Assembly (NCBI RefSeq): GCF_003967555.1
Contig: NZ_BIFS01000001.1
Span: 2,728,001-2,792,000, forward strand
Origin: Dictyobacter kobayashii
GTDB lineage: Bacteria > Chloroflexota > Ktedonobacteria > Ktedonobacterales > Ktedonobacteraceae
Length of the DNA: 64,000 nt
Reading direction: 5' to 3'
Shown: piece by piece, positions 52,622-62,606 of the stretch
Numbering within the stretch: position 1 is the stretch's first letter
Layout of the letters: each line of letters opens with the position of its first letter
Program-made: the position numbers and the translations under genes
Notes under the pieces: model-generated
The model's database searches: none
What the model was told of the DNA's origin: nothing
Seen by the model: the letters and a program-made list of their open reading frames with translations, nothing else

Positions 52622-52769
52622 ATCATTCAATCTCCAGAATTTTTAATTTTATCAATTGCTGCATAAAGTGCTCGGATAGAATTTATGTGGCAATTGATAA
52701 AATTGTGTCTTATCCTCATGGTCTCCCGCGCTCTTTACGCTGAGTTTGAGAGCCAAAGGCGCTTAATGA

Positions 52770-52848
52770 TTTTTCTTGTGTGGTGCAAAAAATTGCATCT
52801 ATTGCAATTTTTTGCACCACACAAGAAAAAAAGCTCGGGCGCGCCAGC
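52770..52848. repeat. 27-bp perfect hairpin, member of the GGCGCGCC repeat family
   Basis: Arms 52770-52796 and 52804-52830 are exact complements around a 7-base loop (ATCTATT). The right flank, AAGCTCGGGCGCGCCAGCGC, read on the minus strand, matches the element at 28010-28041 almost base for base and resembles the ends of the element at 24543-24770. It lies between the PhoD-like and DUF4132 genes, both on the minus strand. Confidence 0.7.
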
Positions 52849-52947
52849 GCACGTATACAGGTGAGCATCAGGCTTCCAATGGAAGAAAGAATCAAATACT
52901 ATCTTATGTATATATATTCCCTGGAGTAAGCAAAAAGCGGAAAAGTC

Positions 52948-55527
52948 CTATGGCATTGGAGGCTCATCTTCAGGACGGGGAAGTTCCAGTGTATCTGCAT
53001 ATTCAGCGCATTGTATCTGTTCAGGATTATTCGGGCTATACCACCATAGTCGCTGACTCACTTCTTTTTTCTCATCATCCCAGCAGAAACTGATCTCACC
53101 GATATTGTTGTAACCCACGATCAGATTGCCTGCTTTCCAGCGGCTAAGCCATTGATCATAGTTGAAGACGGCGTTCATTAATCCTGTGCGGGGCTGTTCC
53201 AGTTTGCGTTCAATCTTTTCACTTTGTTCTATGGCTTCTTCCAACAGGTTCTCGCGGGCACCTCTGAGCGTGGCTGTGTTTTGTTCTGGTATCCGGGTTG
53301 TACGTGCGCGCAGTTTTCCCTGTAGCCGGCGATTGAGAATCTGTAAGATGTTGAGTCCACCTAGCGCGGCCCGGAGCGGTCGCAGGGTGAAGCGTGTCAA
53401 ATTGATATGTGGACGATGTTCATTCTCGGTTGTTCGCTGCAGGTTGTTGGTCAGGTAGCGTATGCGATAGCTGCGGCTGGGGGGAAAGTTGTCAAATGCA
53501 CCTTTGAACCAGCCCCAGGCTGGCATGACTATCTCGCTGGGTGAGCGATGGGCTGCGATCAGGCGCGGGATCGCCCACCAGAACCGGTAGCTTTGCTTTC
53601 TGATTGTTGTAAGCAGGTAGTTAAGGGTGTGGTGGTCGTGCCCGCGAATGTCCCAGACAAAGAAGTCTAGTCGGGGCTCTTTCCCTCCTCGCAGTAGTGA
53701 GCGCAGGCGGGGATAGCCAATGGCCAGGACAGAAATTTGTGAACCGGAACCTTCGTTGCAGTAAGGACTGGAGGTGAAGTTGATGAATTTCGCGCTTTGC
53801 CTGGTCCGGGTGTCCCAGTATTCGAGGCTGGAGCCAAAGGCATAATGTACGTCGCCAGACAGAAAGACGACCCGTTTAAGGTTACTGATGGTGCGTAAAA
53901 AGATCTGGAAGGTTCCCCATTCGAGGGCCCAGGCTTCACGGTCGAAGGCGTAGTTGTCTTTGACGCGCCAGCGACTCCAGAATTGTACTGTTTCTACGAA
54001 GTCGATGCCGATGACGGGGGCGGCTGAGATGATCAATGTGACTTCCGCCTCTTCATATTTGATGTCTTCAATCTGGGTTTGCATCGCACTCTCTGAGAGC
54101 AGCCCCGGAAAATCTTTAGGCGTGCGGTAGTACCTGTGGGTGCGTGTATCCATGATGATCATCTGGTAGTTGGGACCTTCATAACTGTAGTGCCAGCGCA
54201 GGGATCGATCGGGGTGCTGCAGCGAACCCTGGCCGCGAAAGTGATCTGGCATGCCAATGGTCTGGGCGATGGTCTCTGCCTGCCTATCGTTCTCGTTGCC
54301 TCGCCAGTTATCGACGGCTGTTAGCAGGGCGGCGCCATCTGCTTCGGTAAATTGCTGTGGCGTATTGCCCCAGGCCTGGCATAGCGCATAGGCGAGCAGT
54401 CCATTACGGATGATGCGTCTTCCCAGTGGCTTTTTTAGTACTTGCTGACACCAGTTCCCATCTAAAAACCAGTCGTCGGTGACGTCGTGATCGTCACAGA
54501 TCATGTACGTGGCGATGTTGGCCAGGGCCCGTCTGACTTTGGGTAGGGTGTTGCGAAAACTTGTTAGTTGTTGGAGCTCTTCTCGGTAACGAGCTTGTTC
54601 TTTTGCCTGCGTAATGCTCTCGGCATGAACCCCTGGATAGAGCCAGGCCCAGAAGTCTTCGACGCTCAGTAGTTCTTTGGGCCATAGTACATCGGACCAG
54701 CTAAATAGGTACATGGCGATGTATTCGGCGAAGGAGATCAGGTGGTTATCTGCATGACCTGTGGTGAATCTGGCCTGGTTGAGAATGATATTTTTGCGCA
54801 TGCTGGGGAAAAATTTATCTACCGGGAGTTGAGAACCTGGCATGATCTCTTCTTGATTGCCTGCCAGTAGCACCTTTCCTGCATCCGTTAGCGTGTGTAG
54901 CAGGGACGTGGCGACATCATCGGCATAGATCTGGTCTCCGGTCATGTAGAGTTGCTGTGGCCGTGCTGTGCCGTTCTGCTCGCAGGCAGTGGCGATCAGG
55001 TTATCGACCGCCGATAAGGTCTCTTTGCCGGTTCCGTGTGCCTTGCGACAGGAGCCATGGATGATGCGCAGGTCGTGTACATGTTTGGCGGGCAGCAGGA
55101 AACCTGGTAGTGGCTCTCCCGGATAACAGATGCGCTGTAGTGGTTGCGTCTCGTTGGGATCGGCGGTAAGGATGCCAGGTGTGGCCAGGTGCGCCATTTC
55201 TGCGCCTGGTTGCTGCTCTTTAGCACTAAAGTAGAGGTTATAATAATAGAGCTCGCCCCAATTTAACTTTTGCTCAGTGCTGGTTATGCTGGCTGTTACA
55301 GCTACTAAGTGCAGGTTATCTCCTATGCGAATAGTGGCGTGGGTGCCTCGCGCTTGCTCTTGCAATTGGGCGTGCTCATCTTTAGCATAGATGCATAAGG
55401 TTACGTTGCGTGCTTCTTTTAGCGCCAACCAGACCGTTACCTGCTCAGGTTCTACCCTTCTAACAATTGGCCCGGCTAAAATAAGTGGAAGCCGTTCTAT
55501 GCGTTCTGCCAGTGATGTCCAGGACAT
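52948..55527 (-). CDS. PhoD-like metallophosphatase
   Basis: The protein has the PhoD/calcineurin-like metal sites: GSCRKAHG, LYMTGDQIYADDVA (GDQIYAD), MICDDHDVTDDW and FLSGDVHYAFGS. These bind Fe/Ca or two metals for phosphate-ester cleavage. It has 859 residues; PhoD enzymes have about 500-600. The excess is in the N-terminal domain and a C-terminal 200 residues of unclear role, ending ELPRPEDEPPMP. There is no Tat or Sec signal, so it should be cytoplasmic, unlike secreted PhoD alkaline phosphatases. GGAGAG precedes the ATG at 55527. It is in line with the DUF4132 gene but separated by the 317-base repeat region. Confidence 0.85.
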   Translation of the reverse strand: MSWTSLAERIERLPLILAGPIVRRVEPEQVTVWLALKEARNVTLCIYAKDEHAQLQEQARGTHATIRIGDNLHLVAVTASITSTEQKLNWGELYYYNLYFSAKEQQPGAEMAHLATPGILTADPNETQPLQRICYPGEPLPGFLLPAKHVHDLRIIHGSCRKAHGTGKETLSAVDNLIATACEQNGTARPQQLYMTGDQIYADDVATSLLHTLTDAGKVLLAGNQEEIMPGSQLPVDKFFPSMRKNIILNQARFTTGHADNHLISFAEYIAMYLFSWSDVLWPKELLSVEDFWAWLYPGVHAESITQAKEQARYREELQQLTSFRNTLPKVRRALANIATYMICDDHDVTDDWFLDGNWCQQVLKKPLGRRIIRNGLLAYALCQAWGNTPQQFTEADGAALLTAVDNWRGNENDRQAETIAQTIGMPDHFRGQGSLQHPDRSLRWHYSYEGPNYQMIIMDTRTHRYYRTPKDFPGLLSESAMQTQIEDIKYEEAEVTLIISAAPVIGIDFVETVQFWSRWRVKDNYAFDREAWALEWGTFQIFLRTISNLKRVVFLSGDVHYAFGSSLEYWDTRTRQSAKFINFTSSPYCNEGSGSQISVLAIGYPRLRSLLRGGKEPRLDFFVWDIRGHDHHTLNYLLTTIRKQSYRFWWAIPRLIAAHRSPSEIVMPAWGWFKGAFDNFPPSRSYRIRYLTNNLQRTTENEHRPHINLTRFTLRPLRAALGGLNILQILNRRLQGKLRARTTRIPEQNTATLRGARENLLEEAIEQSEKIERKLEQPRTGLMNAVFNYDQWLSRWKAGNLIVGYNNIGEISFCWDDEKKEVSQRLWWYSPNNPEQIQCAEYADTLELPRPEDEPPMP

Positions 55528-55806
55528 AAGAAATAACTCTCCATAACTGCTCTTGGTAGCATGTGCTAGTTAAAAATAATGTTTACGTTATTTGATTGCC
55601 GCCACCAGGACCGCCATATTACTGCCAGTGGCGTGGAACTATTTTAAGCTCAAACATTCACTACTAATACGGTCCGGCTTTAACTTCGGTCGCAATTGGC
55701 TGACCTTTTTCCTGCTTTTGGAGTTTGCCTGGAAGTGGTAACATGGCTGTCGTTAGATCAATCGGTTTGGAAGGTGCGAAGTTATTTCCTTCGCAAGGAG
55801 GAGCCT

Positions 55807-57537
55807 ATGACACAAACTCAAAAGAATGATAAGGCTGAGTTGGCGATAGAGAAAGAGTATATTTCGGGGTCCTATCGTTGGTTCACTTATGCCCCGGATG
55901 TAACCGGTCTGCGTTTGATCTGTCTGGAAGATCAAGAGACCGGTACTGTGGTGACGACTACTGTCTCTAATCCGCAGAAGCGTACTGCTGCCCACCGGGC
56001 CTGGGCGGGCGCCCGCCAATCGCGGGCCGCCGGCATGCCCTGGGATATTTTAAGTGAGATGGGGCAAAAAGGGGTGGACCCCGATCAGAAGATTGAGGAG
56101 ACTTTCCGGGGCTATGGCCATGCTTCTGTTGGGGATATGGCTCGCGTGGCTGTGGATATGGGCAAGATTCCTATGCATCTGTGCCTGGCTCTGTTTAATG
56201 AGGGATCACTTAATTCGGGCCAGGAGAAGTCAACACGCTATCAGCCTCGCTTTGGGAAGGCGGTTTTACATCAGTTGCGCAATTATTTGCCCGCCGATTT
56301 TCCGGCAGCTGATGGCGCTGCGCTGGAGGAAGAATATCAGGCCTTTGGCGCCCTTTCTTTATCTATGTTTGCCCTCCACCGGGAGAGTTTGTTGCGTGCC
56401 TTTACAGCGTATTATCAGGCTGATACGAGCCGCTCAGACCAGAAGAGTGCCCTGACTTCTCGTGTCCTGGATTGTGTGCGTTATTTCTTGTTGTTTGGGC
56501 AGTGGAGTGGCATGTCCTTTGAGACTTCGGCTCGCGACTGGTCGCGTATTATCGCTGAATTAAAGGCTTCTCCGGTCGCTTATTATCATCAGGTGGCGGC
56601 ACAGATTGAACGTTTGCTTGCTCCAAGCCCTGAGGAAGAAGAGGCCCTGGATTATAAGGCTGAAGCTCCTGGCCTGGTTCGCCATACATATCCTCTTTCA
56701 ACAGTTAATTCTAATTTGCAGGCTTTGCGCCAGTTCCTGGTTGAGCATACTGATCTGCTGCGGGTAGTGCCGATTCAACGCACGGCTCCGCAACGGGTTG
56801 GGCAGCGTGTGCGCTTACTTGGTTCGGAGTGGACTGCCGGCGAGCGGCTGCTGGCTGAGTATGCGTTGTTGCTCTGGCCTGGCCTGGAGCGTGAGGCCTT
56901 GCTTACCTGGGTTCATGCCCAGACTCCTGAGATCAAAACGGCGTTGAGTAAATTGCTTTTTGCGGAGCATAATAATTATCGCGAACTGCCTGGCTTTGCG
57001 CGTACAACTACGATGACACTGGCGATTGAGAGTTTTCTGGGTGAGCTACGTGATTTTAATCGTCATCGTGCCTGGGGCCGTTTCTTTCCTTTGCCGCTGG
57101 TCTTTGGTGAGCGTGTTAGCCGGGATACATTGGTGCAGATTCTTTCTCGTGGCTTTGGTTTGCCTCTCTATCTTTCGGAAATTCCTGAGTTCGCTGTGGA
57201 GAAAGCTGCATTTGAGCATGATTTGCAGGTGTACTATCAGCAGCTTCAGGCCTTCCTGGATAAAGTGTCGGCTACCTATGGGGAAAGTATTGATTATGCT
57301 TTTATGCTCAACTTGCTGCCCCTGGCCCATCAGGTTGATCTGTGGATGCATGGTGATCCTAAGCAGGCAATGTATCTGACTATGCAGCGTGTACGTCCGG
57401 GTGGGCATATCAATTATCGTGCCCTGGCTTATGAGGCTAATCAGCTTCTGGCTGCCTCCGATCCTTATCTGGCTGGTATCCAGTTGGCACATCGTCCCGA
57501 TCCTTCCAGCCGCGAAGAATTCTTTGATCGCAGCTAG
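55807..57537 (+). CDS. Double-length ThyX-like (FAD-dependent thymidylate synthase family) protein
   Basis: The N-terminal half resembles flavin-dependent thymidylate synthase, with GYGHASVGDMARVAVDM and LNSGQEKSTRYQ in place of the canonical RHRxxSxNExSxRY. The C-terminal half has a second such segment, ELRDFNRHRAWGRFFPLPLVFG. ThyX methylates dUMP using folate and FADH2. At 576 residues it is about twice the usual 220-250, so it may be a tandem fusion. Because the ThyX motif is altered in both halves, activity is not certain. ATG 55807 has AAGGAGGAG four bases upstream. An 18-bp terminator follows. Confidence 0.65.
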   Translation: MTQTQKNDKAELAIEKEYISGSYRWFTYAPDVTGLRLICLEDQETGTVVTTTVSNPQKRTAAHRAWAGARQSRAAGMPWDILSEMGQKGVDPDQKIEETFRGYGHASVGDMARVAVDMGKIPMHLCLALFNEGSLNSGQEKSTRYQPRFGKAVLHQLRNYLPADFPAADGAALEEEYQAFGALSLSMFALHRESLLRAFTAYYQADTSRSDQKSALTSRVLDCVRYFLLFGQWSGMSFETSARDWSRIIAELKASPVAYYHQVAAQIERLLAPSPEEEEALDYKAEAPGLVRHTYPLSTVNSNLQALRQFLVEHTDLLRVVPIQRTAPQRVGQRVRLLGSEWTAGERLLAEYALLLWPGLEREALLTWVHAQTPEIKTALSKLLFAEHNNYRELPGFARTTTMTLAIESFLGELRDFNRHRAWGRFFPLPLVFGERVSRDTLVQILSRGFGLPLYLSEIPEFAVEKAAFEHDLQVYYQQLQAFLDKVSATYGESIDYAFMLNLLPLAHQVDLWMHGDPKQAMYLTMQRVRPGGHINYRALAYEANQLLAASDPYLAGIQLAHRPDPSSREEFFDRS

Positions 57538-57556
57538 CTCTGGTATCTGTGCTTAA

Positions 57557-57594
57557 AAACAGGGAACTGGAAAGTGCTTTCCAGTTCCCTGTTT
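57557..57594 (+). terminator. Intrinsic terminator after the ThyX-like gene
   Basis: An 18-bp perfect stem (57557-57574 with 57577-57594, AAACAGGGAACTGGAAAG and complement) with a 2-base TG loop is followed by GTTTTA. It starts 20 bases after the stop codon. Confidence 0.85.
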
Positions 57595-57753
57595 GTTTTA
57601 GTGTCTACTCTGCAACTGTTTAAGTACTGCTTAGGAAGCTAGCGCTGCTTCCGCAAATGGTTCCACACTACTGGTTGTGATGTGGCGGTGCAGGTGGCCA
57701 TCATTCAGGACCTTTCCAATTGCTTGAAGCATTTATCAAACGACCTATATGGA

Positions 57754-58083
57754 CTAATAACGGCGATCACGATATCCGCCACCACCGCCGCCGCCACCGC
57801 GTGAATCACGTCGTTGGAAACCGCCGCCACCACGCGTATCGCGCTTCTCTTGTGCTTCGTTTACAATGATTGTACGACCTTCCAGGCTGGAATTATTGAG
57901 TTGGCTCATCGCGTTCTGTGCCTCCTCATCATTACCCATTTCTACAAAGCCAAATCCCTTGCTGCGTCCAGTTTCACGATCCATGATGATCGTAGCTGAA
58001 ACTACCTGGCCATATTGGCCAAAGAGATCATTTAAATCCTGGTCAGTTGTCCGATAGGGCAGCTTTCCTACGTAGAGTTTCAC
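57754..58083 (-). CDS. Glycine-rich RRM RNA-binding protein
   Basis: A single RNA recognition motif occupies residues 1-80, with RNP2 LYVGKL at 3-8 and RNP1 KGFGFVEM near 43-50. The C-terminal 25 residues are Gly/Arg/Asp rich (GGGGFQRRDSRGGGG). Bacterial proteins of this plan are small cold- or stress-related RNA binders, first noted in cyanobacteria. The 109-residue length fits. The start at 58083 is GTG with GGAG ten bases upstream. It is alone, with 170 bases to clpB downstream on the same strand. Confidence 0.93.
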   Translation of the reverse strand: MKLYVGKLPYRTTDQDLNDLFGQYGQVVSATIIMDRETGRSKGFGFVEMGNDEEAQNAMSQLNNSSLEGRTIIVNEAQEKRDTRGGGGFQRRDSRGGGGGGGGYRDRRY

Positions 58084-58253
58084 TATCTCTATTCTCCAAT
58101 CGACGCCAATAGCCTATCTCGGTCCGTGAACTAGCTTTTTCACAAACATGAAACCGCGATACGTGTCGTCGCTTCCTATTATATCAATATACACCATAGT
58201 GTAGATAGATATACTTTGTTTTGTGGTTGTGTTTCTGTTACGCAAGCTGAACA

Positions 58254-60845
58254 TTAATGCGCATGTTGTTTAATGTTCAACATTAATTTGCCATCAAGGT
58301 TGTCGATCTCTACCTCTGAACCTTCGTGTACACTGCCTTCCAGGATGGCTCTGGCGATGCGGTTCTCCACTTCTCGCTGAATGACGCGCTTGAGTGGCCG
58401 AGCTCCAAATTGTGTATCATAACCTGTTTCTGCCAGGTAATCTTTGGCGGCTTCACTTAGCTTCAATGTAATGTGTCGCTCCTCCAGACGTGGCTTGATG
58501 CGATTGATCTGGATCTCGACGATGGCTTTGACTTTTTCTTTGCCAATTGGATGGAAGATGATGATCTCGTCGATCCGGTTGATGAATTCGGGCCTTAGCC
58601 CTTCTTCACGCAGCCGTTGACGGATGTCGCGCTGGATGCTGTCTTCGTCCTGGTTGGCATATTCATGTAACCAGCGGTCACCAATATTGCTGGTCATGAC
58701 GATTACCGTGTTTCTGAAGTCAACCGTTCTTCCCTGGCCATCGGTGAGCCGCCCGTCATCCAGTAGTTGGAGCAGAACATTGAAAACTTCGGGGGCCGCT
58801 TTCTCAATTTCGTCCAGCAGGATGACGCTATAAGGATGGCGGCGGACAGCTTCGGTGAGCTGACCACCCTCGTCATATCCAACATATCCGGGAGGTGCTC
58901 CGATCAGGCGGGAGACGCTGTGTTTTTCCATGTACTCTGACATGTCGATACGCACCATCGCTTGCTCATTATCAAAGAGGAATTCGGCCAGGGCACGGGC
59001 CAGTTCTGTCTTTCCTACTCCGGTTGGTCCCAGGAAGAGGAAGCTGGCTAGTGGTCGGTTGGGATCTTGTAGTCCGGCTCGCGAACGGCGAATGGCGTCG
59101 GCGACGGTTGCCAGGGCGTCGTCCTGTCCGACGACGCGTTCACGCAAGCGTTCTTCCATGTGCAGGAGTTTTTGTATTTCGGCTTCCATCATTCTGGAGA
59201 CCGGAATATGCGTCCATTTGGAGACGATTTCGGCGATGTCTTCGGCGTCTACTTCTTCTTTGAGCATGCGCGCACTTTGCAGGTTGGCGAGCCGGTTTTC
59301 TTGCTCTTTGATCTGTTGCTCAAGTTCCTGGATGCGACCATAGCGCAGGCGGGCCATCTCTTCGTAGTTGTAGGCTCGCTCGGCTTTGTCGTATTGGATT
59401 TGCGCTTCGTCCAGTTGCCGTTTGAGTTGGCGCAGTTCTTCGACTGGCTCACGTTCGCTGTCCAGGGTGAGGCGCATGGCCCGTAGCTGTTCGCTCAAAT
59501 TGGCGATCTCGCGCTCTACTTTATCGCGTCGTTCTTTACTGGCAACGTCGCTCTCTTTCTTGAGCGCTTCTTGCTCGACCTGTAGCTGGCGAATACGCCG
59601 GTCAAGGGCGTCCATTTCGCTCGGGGTGCTGTCCAGTTCAACGCGGCGCAGGCTGGCCGCTTCATCTACCAGGTCGATAGCTTTGTCGGGTAGGAAACGA
59701 TCTGTAATATAGCGGTTGGACAGTACGGCGGCGGCGACCAGGGCGCTGTCCTGAATACGGACACCATGGTGGACCTCATAGCGTGGCTTGATGCCGCGTA
59801 GGATGCTGATGGTATCTTCCACGGTCGGTTGGTCGACTATCACTGGTTGGAAGCGCCGTTCCAGGGCGGCATCTTTCTCGATATATTTGCGATATTCGTT
59901 CAGGGTGGTGGCGCCGATACAGTGCAGTTCGCCACGCGCTAGCATTGGCTTGAGCATGTTAGAGGCATCCATCGCGCCTTCCGCCGCGCCCGCTCCTACC
60001 AGGGTGTGTAGCTCATCGATAAAGAGGACGATTCCGCCGGCGGCACTGGTGACTTCTTTCAGGACGGCTTTGAGGCGTTCTTCGAATTCGCCGCGAAATT
60101 TGGCTCCGGCTACCAGCGCTCCTAGATCCAACGTTACGACCTGTTTTTCCGCCAGGGATTTGGGGATGTCGCCGCGTACTATGCGCTGGGCCAGACCTTC
60201 TACGATGGCGGTCTTGCCGACTCCTGGTTCTCCAATTAGGACCGGGTTATTCTTGGTGCGCCGACTGAGTACCTGGATGACGCGGCGGATCTCTTCGTCT
60301 CTTCCAATTACCGGGTCAAGCTTGCCCTGCCTGGCCAGTTCGGTCAGGTTGCGGCCGTATTTTTCGAGTGCCTGGTATTTGCCTTCTGGATTCTGGTCGG
60401 TGACGCGCTGTGAACCTCTGATGGTGGTTAAGGCGTTGAGTACCAACTCGCGGCTGAGTCCGGCGGCTTTTAGGGCTCTGCGGGCCGCGCTGTCGCTGCC
60501 GAAGAAGGCCAGTAAGAGATGTTCTACACTTAGATATTCGTCTTTAAAGGCGCTCATCTCCTGCCAGCCGTCCTCCAGCACTTTGCGCAGTTGCGGCGAG
60601 ATTCCTGGTTCACTACCACCATAGACCCTGGGCAGGCGGGCAATCTCGTTTTCGATGCTGCTGCGGACGGCCGCTATATTTCCGCCCGCTTTTTGGATGA
60701 TCTGCTGAACTACTCCACCTTCCTGGGTGAGCAGCGCGTTCAGCAGATGTTCGGGTTCGATCTGGCCATTGTTATGCTCCTTTGCATTTGCTGATGCTTC
60801 TTGAATGGCCTCTCTGGCTTTATCTGTAAAGCGTTCTATCTTCAT
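58254..60845 (-). CDS. clpB: Chaperone ClpB (disaggregase)
   Basis: ClpB is a hexameric AAA+ disaggregase that works with DnaK to recover aggregated proteins. It has 863 residues. The N domain fills 1-145, NBD1 has [12 protein letters not shown] near 205 and an ATP-hydrolysis motif [16 protein letters not shown], the middle coiled coil spans about 400-530, and NBD2 has [17 protein letters not shown] with the pore loop [11 protein letters not shown]. The arginine-finger-bearing C-terminal small domain is intact. GGAGG lies 7-8 bases before the ATG at 60845. It is divergent from ffh. No CIRCE-type inverted repeat was recognised upstream. Confidence 0.97.
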   Translation of the reverse strand: MKIERFTDKAREAIQEASANAKEHNNGQIEPEHLLNALLTQEGGVVQQIIQKAGGNIAAVRSSIENEIARLPRVYGGSEPGISPQLRKVLEDGWQEMSAFKDEYLSVEHLLLAFFGSDSAARRALKAAGLSRELVLNALTTIRGSQRVTDQNPEGKYQALEKYGRNLTELARQGKLDPVIGRDEEIRRVIQVLSRRTKNNPVLIGEPGVGKTAIVEGLAQRIVRGDIPKSLAEKQVVTLDLGALVAGAKFRGEFEERLKAVLKEVTSAAGGIVLFIDELHTLVGAGAAEGAMDASNMLKPMLARGELHCIGATTLNEYRKYIEKDAALERRFQPVIVDQPTVEDTISILRGIKPRYEVHHGVRIQDSALVAAAVLSNRYITDRFLPDKAIDLVDEAASLRRVELDSTPSEMDALDRRIRQLQVEQEALKKESDVASKERRDKVEREIANLSEQLRAMRLTLDSEREPVEELRQLKRQLDEAQIQYDKAERAYNYEEMARLRYGRIQELEQQIKEQENRLANLQSARMLKEEVDAEDIAEIVSKWTHIPVSRMMEAEIQKLLHMEERLRERVVGQDDALATVADAIRRSRAGLQDPNRPLASFLFLGPTGVGKTELARALAEFLFDNEQAMVRIDMSEYMEKHSVSRLIGAPPGYVGYDEGGQLTEAVRRHPYSVILLDEIEKAAPEVFNVLLQLLDDGRLTDGQGRTVDFRNTVIVMTSNIGDRWLHEYANQDEDSIQRDIRQRLREEGLRPEFINRIDEIIIFHPIGKEKVKAIVEIQINRIKPRLEERHITLKLSEAAKDYLAETGYDTQFGARPLKRVIQREVENRIARAILEGSVHEGSEVEIDNLDGKLMLNIKQHAH

Positions 60846-61056
60846 ACTTCACCTCCAGGCTGCTTTCCTTGATCTTTGGGTCTTTTTCCTGCCTTCAATA
60901 TATCATATATGAGTTCGACCTAGCAAGAAGTTTGAGTGTGTTTGTATCAAGTTTGCTGATATGATTTGTGTTAAAATAGACAGAGACAGGATTATATGTT
61001 GAGGAACAAAGCGCAATACAGTCGAGCACCTGATTTCATCCGACAGCACAAAGTGA

Positions 61057-61079
61057 TATAATAGGTGCCAAATTGGCAC
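61057..61079 (+). promoter_or_regulatory. Candidate -10 box and 6-bp inverted repeat before ffh
   Basis: TATAAT at 61057-61062 is followed by GTGCCA-AAT-TGGCAC (61065-61079), which would sit at the transcription start. The -35 region is poor (near 61034). The ffh start is 35 bases downstream. Confidence 0.4.
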
Positions 61080-61113
61080 GTTCGCTTGGCGGAAAGAGGA
61101 AAAGAGCACCGTT

Positions 61114-62601
61114 ATGGCAATGTTTGAGAACTTATCTAAACGTCTTGAAGGTATATTTAATAATCTCGGTGGACAGGGTAGGTTGACCGAGGAAGATGTA
61201 AACGCAGCACTGCGTGAGGTCCGACTGGCGCTCATCGAAGCTGACGTCAACCTGAAAGTGGCACGTCAATTCGTCGACCGTGTCAAAGAAAAGGCTATTG
61301 GCGCGGATGTGATGGGGAGCCTTTCACCGGCCCAGCAGGTGCTTTCTATTGTAAATGAGGAACTGGTTGAGGTTCTGGGTGGAGAGAATGGCAATAATAA
61401 GCTGGATTTAGGAGGAACTCCTCCACAGATTATTATGCTGGTTGGTTTGCAGGGTTCTGGTAAAACAACGTCTGCCGCCAAGTTGGCTAACTACCTGCGT
61501 AAACAGGGCCAGCGTCCTTTGATGGTTGCTGCCGATATGTATCGGCCTGCGGCTGTCAATCAGTTGAAGTCTCTGGGTCGTCAGTTGTCGATCCCTGTTT
61601 ATTCGGAGCCGATGGGAGCCGATCCGGTGGATATCTGTGTAAATTCACTGGATTTTGCTCGCGAGCAGGCTTGCTCGGTCGTGATTCTGGATACTGCGGG
61701 CCGTTTGAATATCGATGAGCGCATGATGAATGAGGTTATCAATATTCGTCAGCGTGTGCGCCCGCGTGAGATCTTGTTGGTCGCCGATGCTATGACCGGT
61801 CAAGAAGCGGTTCGTGTGGCCGATGACTTTAATAAGGCCGTCTCTTTGACGGGTATGATCCTTACGAAAATGGATGGTGATGCCCGTGGCGGTGCCGCCC
61901 TGTCGATTCGTACGGTGACCGGCGTTCCGGTGAAGTTTATGGGCGTGGGCGAGAAGACGGACGCATTGGAACCTTTCTATCCAGATCGTTTGGCTTCGCG
62001 TATACTAGGAATGGGTGACGTTCTTTCTTTGATTGAGCGGGCCCAGGAGAGCATCGATGAGGAAGAGGCTCTTAAAGCTCAGCAGAAGCTGCAACAGGGT
62101 AAATTTGACCTTGAGGACTTCTTGAATTCGATGCGCCAGTTGAAGCGTATGGGACCTTTGCGTAATGTGATGGAGATGCTCCCGGGCTTTAATAAATTGG
62201 CGTCGATGCCTGAGATGGAAGAGGCTCTTGAAGGGGATCAGCTGAAATATGTTGAGGCGATGATCCTTTCGATGACTAAAGAAGAGCGACGCAATCCCGA
62301 TATTATGAATGGAAGTCGTCGTAAACGTATTGCGCGTGGTAGTGGTACCACGGTCCAGGAAGTTAATCAGTTGTTGGATCAGTTCAATGAGATGCGTACG
62401 ATGATCCGGCAGATGAGCTCCGGTAAGGGTCCCTGGGCCCAGTTGGCTCGCCAGTATTCTGGCGGCGGCGGTATTCCTGGAATGCCTGGTATGCCGGCTT
62501 TACCTGGCGGTGGTAAGTCTATGGGCGGGAAAAAGACTGGCAAGGCAGTGCGCAAGGAGAAGCGCAAACAGAAATCTAAGTCTCGCGGCGGAAAGAGGTA
62601 G
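61114..62601 (+). CDS. ffh: Signal recognition particle protein Ffh/SRP54
   Basis: Ffh with the SRP RNA binds nascent membrane proteins and delivers them to the membrane receptor FtsY. It has 495 residues. The N domain (1-85) is helical. The G domain has GLQGSGKTTSAAKLA near 108, ILDTAGRL, and ILTKMDGDARGGAALSI. The M domain from about 320 has MRQLKRMGPL and the RNA-binding RRKRIARGSG motif, followed by the methionine-rich finger and a basic, Gly-rich tail (GGGKSMGGKKTG). The ATG at 61114 follows GAAAGAGGAAAAG. The next gene begins five bases after its stop, so they are probably co-transcribed. Confidence 0.97.
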   Translation: MAMFENLSKRLEGIFNNLGGQGRLTEEDVNAALREVRLALIEADVNLKVARQFVDRVKEKAIGADVMGSLSPAQQVLSIVNEELVEVLGGENGNNKLDLGGTPPQIIMLVGLQGSGKTTSAAKLANYLRKQGQRPLMVAADMYRPAAVNQLKSLGRQLSIPVYSEPMGADPVDICVNSLDFAREQACSVVILDTAGRLNIDERMMNEVINIRQRVRPREILLVADAMTGQEAVRVADDFNKAVSLTGMILTKMDGDARGGAALSIRTVTGVPVKFMGVGEKTDALEPFYPDRLASRILGMGDVLSLIERAQESIDEEEALKAQQKLQQGKFDLEDFLNSMRQLKRMGPLRNVMEMLPGFNKLASMPEMEEALEGDQLKYVEAMILSMTKEERRNPDIMNGSRRKRIARGSGTTVQEVNQLLDQFNEMRTMIRQMSSGKGPWAQLARQYSGGGGIPGMPGMPALPGGGKSMGGKKTGKAVRKEKRKQKSKSRGGKR

Positions 62602-62606
62602 CATTG

